A stretch of 64,000 bases of DNA from contig NZ_CP043568.1 in assembly GCF_014076415.1 (NCBI RefSeq), forward strand, positions 4,836,001 to 4,900,000. The letters run 5' to 3'. The notes under the pieces are model-generated. The model saw nothing but the letters and a program-made list of their open reading frames with translations, had not been told where the DNA came from and did no database searches. The DNA comes from Comamonas testosteroni (GTDB taxonomy: Bacteria; Pseudomonadota; Gammaproteobacteria; Burkholderiales; Burkholderiaceae_C). Below, piece by piece: positions 62,274-64,000 of the stretch; the stretch's first letter is position 1, and each line of letters opens with the position of its first letter. The translations under genes were made by a program, and so were the position numbers.

Positions 62274-64000
62274 ATGCTGATTGGTTCATTTGAAGATTGG
62301 AAGCGGGCTTATCAAGAAGGCGCTGACCCTGCTGCATTGCTTGAGCAGCAGCGTCGTAGCCTGGCAAGCGATGACTCGGCCTGGATCAGCTTTGCCAGTG
62401 ACGCGCAATTGAAAGCGCAGTTGCTGCAACTGGAGGCACTTCAGCAAACCCAAGGTCGTGAGCGTCTTCCTTTGTTCGGCATCCCCTTTGCAGTCAAGGA
62501 CAACATCGATGTGGAGGGCTTTGTCACCACGGCAGCCTGCCCTGCTTTCGCCTATTCGGCACAGCGCGACGCTGTGGCAGTTCAGCGCCTCAGGCAAGCC
62601 GGAGCCATTGTTCTGGGCAAGACCAATCTGGACCAGTTTGCCACCGGTCTCGTCGGAACGCGCTCGCCATTTGGTGCCGTGCCCAATACGTTTGACAGCA
62701 GACTGATTTCCGGCGGCTCCAGTTCAGGCTCGGCATCTGTGGTGGCGCGTGGTCTGGTTCCATTTGCCCTGTCCACGGATACGGCTGGATCGGGCCGAAT
62801 TCCTGCGGCCTTTAACCAGATCGTCGGAATCAAGCCCACTCCCGGTGCAGTGCCCGGCACTGGTTTGGTGCCTGCCTGCCGCACGCTGGATTGCATAGGC
62901 GTTCTGGCGCTGAATGTGGCCGATAGCGCTCTGATTCTGTCACTCATGGAAGGGCCTGACACACAGGACAGCTATGCCAGGCCACGTCCCTTCATCGCCA
63001 AACACACCCCACTGTCTCAACTGCGCGTGGGGGTACCTGATGCACGCAAGCTTTCCAGCGACTATGAGGATGCATTTGCTGCGTTTCTTGCGCGTCTGAA
63101 GCCGCAAACCGAACGGGTGCAAACCCTGCCCTTTGATGCATTGTTTGAAGTCGCCAATCTGCTGTACTACGGCCCCTGGGTGGCTGAACGGGTGGTCGGA
63201 GCACGCGGCATCTACGAACAACAGCCAGAAGCCTTGCTGCCAGTGATTCGCCAGGTTCTGGACGTACACCAGCGCTTCAATGCTGCTGATACCTTCAACG
63301 CCCAGTACCAACTGCAAGACCTGAAACGGCAAGCCGAGAATATCTGGCAACAATGTGATGTGCTGTGTGTTCCTAGCGCACCGCGCCACCCCTCCATGGC
63401 CGAGGTGGAAGCTGACCCCATCGGCGTCAACTCGGAGATGGGAACCTATACCAATTTCGTCAATCTTCTCGGTTGGTCGGCGATCGCAATCCCTGCATCG
63501 CAACTGCCAGACGGCCTGCCCTTTGGCATCACCTTGATAGCGCCGGGCTGGCGCGAGCCGGATCTGGTGCGCTGGGCTCAGCAGTTGGAAGCACAAACCA
63601 ATCTGTGTGCCGGCGTGACAGGCCTTCCCGCCCAAAACGATGGCTCACTGCCAACATGGCTGGTACCGACACAAGGCGAGACCATCGAAGTAGCCGTGGT
63701 GGGTGCACATCTGCGAGGTATGTCTCTCAATCATGAATTGCTGGCTTGTGGTGCGCGCTTTCGCGAGGAGACGAGCACTGCCTCAAACTACCGCCTATAT
63801 GCCCTGCAAGGCACGGTACCTCCCAAACCTGGAATGGCACGGTCAGAGGAAGGGGCTGCCATCACAGTCGAGGTGTGGGACATGCCAGTTGCCAACTTTG
63901 GCCGCTTTGTAGCCGGTGTCCCAACCCCTCTGGGCATTGGTTCGGTTCAGCTACAGGATGGACGCAGCGTGAAAGGCTTTATCTGCGAAGGCCATGCATT
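62274..64000 (+). CDS. atzF: Allophanate hydrolase (partial, 3' end beyond window)
   Basis: 575 codons are visible, open to the window end; the family is about 600 residues, so little is missing. The amidase-signature half has the Ser-cisSer-Lys triad: K75 in FAVKDN, S149 in ISGGSSSGSAS and S173 in STDTAGSGR. The second half (from about 470) is the allophanate hydrolase C-terminal domain (VAVVGAHLRGMSLNHELLAC, YRLYALQGTVPPKPGM, VWDMPVANFGRFVAGVPTPLG). It splits allophanate to ammonia and CO2, usually together with urea carboxylase, which may lie downstream. Confidence 0.92.
   Translation, partial: MLIGSFEDWKRAYQEGADPAALLEQQRRSLASDDSAWISFASDAQLKAQLLQLEALQQTQGRERLPLFGIPFAVKDNIDVEGFVTTAACPAFAYSAQRDAVAVQRLRQAGAIVLGKTNLDQFATGLVGTRSPFGAVPNTFDSRLISGGSSSGSASVVARGLVPFALSTDTAGSGRIPAAFNQIVGIKPTPGAVPGTGLVPACRTLDCIGVLALNVADSALILSLMEGPDTQDSYARPRPFIAKHTPLSQLRVGVPDARKLSSDYEDAFAAFLARLKPQTERVQTLPFDALFEVANLLYYGPWVAERVVGARGIYEQQPEALLPVIRQVLDVHQRFNAADTFNAQYQLQDLKRQAENIWQQCDVLCVPSAPRHPSMAEVEADPIGVNSEMGTYTNFVNLLGWSAIAIPASQLPDGLPFGITLIAPGWREPDLVRWAQQLEAQTNLCAGVTGLPAQNDGSLPTWLVPTQGETIEVAVVGAHLRGMSLNHELLACGARFREETSTASNYRLYALQGTVPPKPGMARSEEGAAITVEVWDMPVANFGRFVAGVPTPLGIGSVQLQDGRSVKGFICEGHA

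Overview
The window looks like a chromosomal segment of a Comamonas-type betaproteobacterium (Comamonadaceae, close to Comamonas testosteroni). The grounds are high GC, a full 3-(3-hydroxyphenyl)propionate (mhp) operon led by an IclR-type MhpR, several orphan Bug/TctC-type solute-binding proteins, a Gram-negative porin, DUF4148 and phasin-like proteins, and two dispersed repeat families of a kind I associate with this family. No rRNA, tRNA or CRISPR array was seen. Species assignment is inference.

Layout. 1-43.4 kb is mostly core chromosome: the end of scpA; queuosine genes queE and queD; a porin; panD; a tautomerase; a DTW-domain tRNA modification enzyme; pabB-pabC; a Crp-family regulator divergent from panB-panC; a SulP transporter; a LysR gene divergent from lysA; the rhodanese-grxC-secB-gpsA set divergent from gpmA-ctpA-moeB; a two-component group (stand-alone receiver, LuxR-type regulator, CHASE3 histidine kinase) followed by three small envelope or stress genes; coaD; and an rsmD plus paired M16 peptidase operon divergent from ftsY. 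At 36.5-43.4 kb is a catabolic operon for a sugar acid: an enolase-superfamily dehydratase, a DapA-family dehydratase, a ketoglutarate-semialdehyde-type dehydrogenase, a PdxA-like dehydrogenase and a binding protein, with a divergent LysR regulator.

43.4-62.2 kb is accessory DNA. It begins with decayed sequence holding a frameshifted fragment of a Mu-like phage major head protein (gpT) right beside mhpR. The complete mhpA-B-D-[two binding proteins]-F-E-C operon follows. It encodes hydroxylation, extradiol cleavage, hydrolysis, hydration, aldol cleavage and acetaldehyde oxidation, giving succinate, pyruvate and acetyl-CoA. A perfect 17-bp palindrome resembling the MhpR operator lies in the mhpR-mhpA gap. 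Next come a LysR/DHA2 efflux pair, a minus-strand group (cupin, histidine phosphatase, secreted esterase-like hydrolase, SDR reductase) facing a TetR gene across a promoter with three copies of one operator, and a decayed IS3-family element. The window ends inside a urea-amidolyase-type allophanate hydrolase gene.

No wholly new system is proven. The best candidates for novelty are the sugar-acid operon with its unexplained PdxA homologue and altered metal ligand, the paired binding proteins inside the mhp operon, the TetR-controlled accessory group, and a QueD homologue lacking the usual catalytic cysteine.
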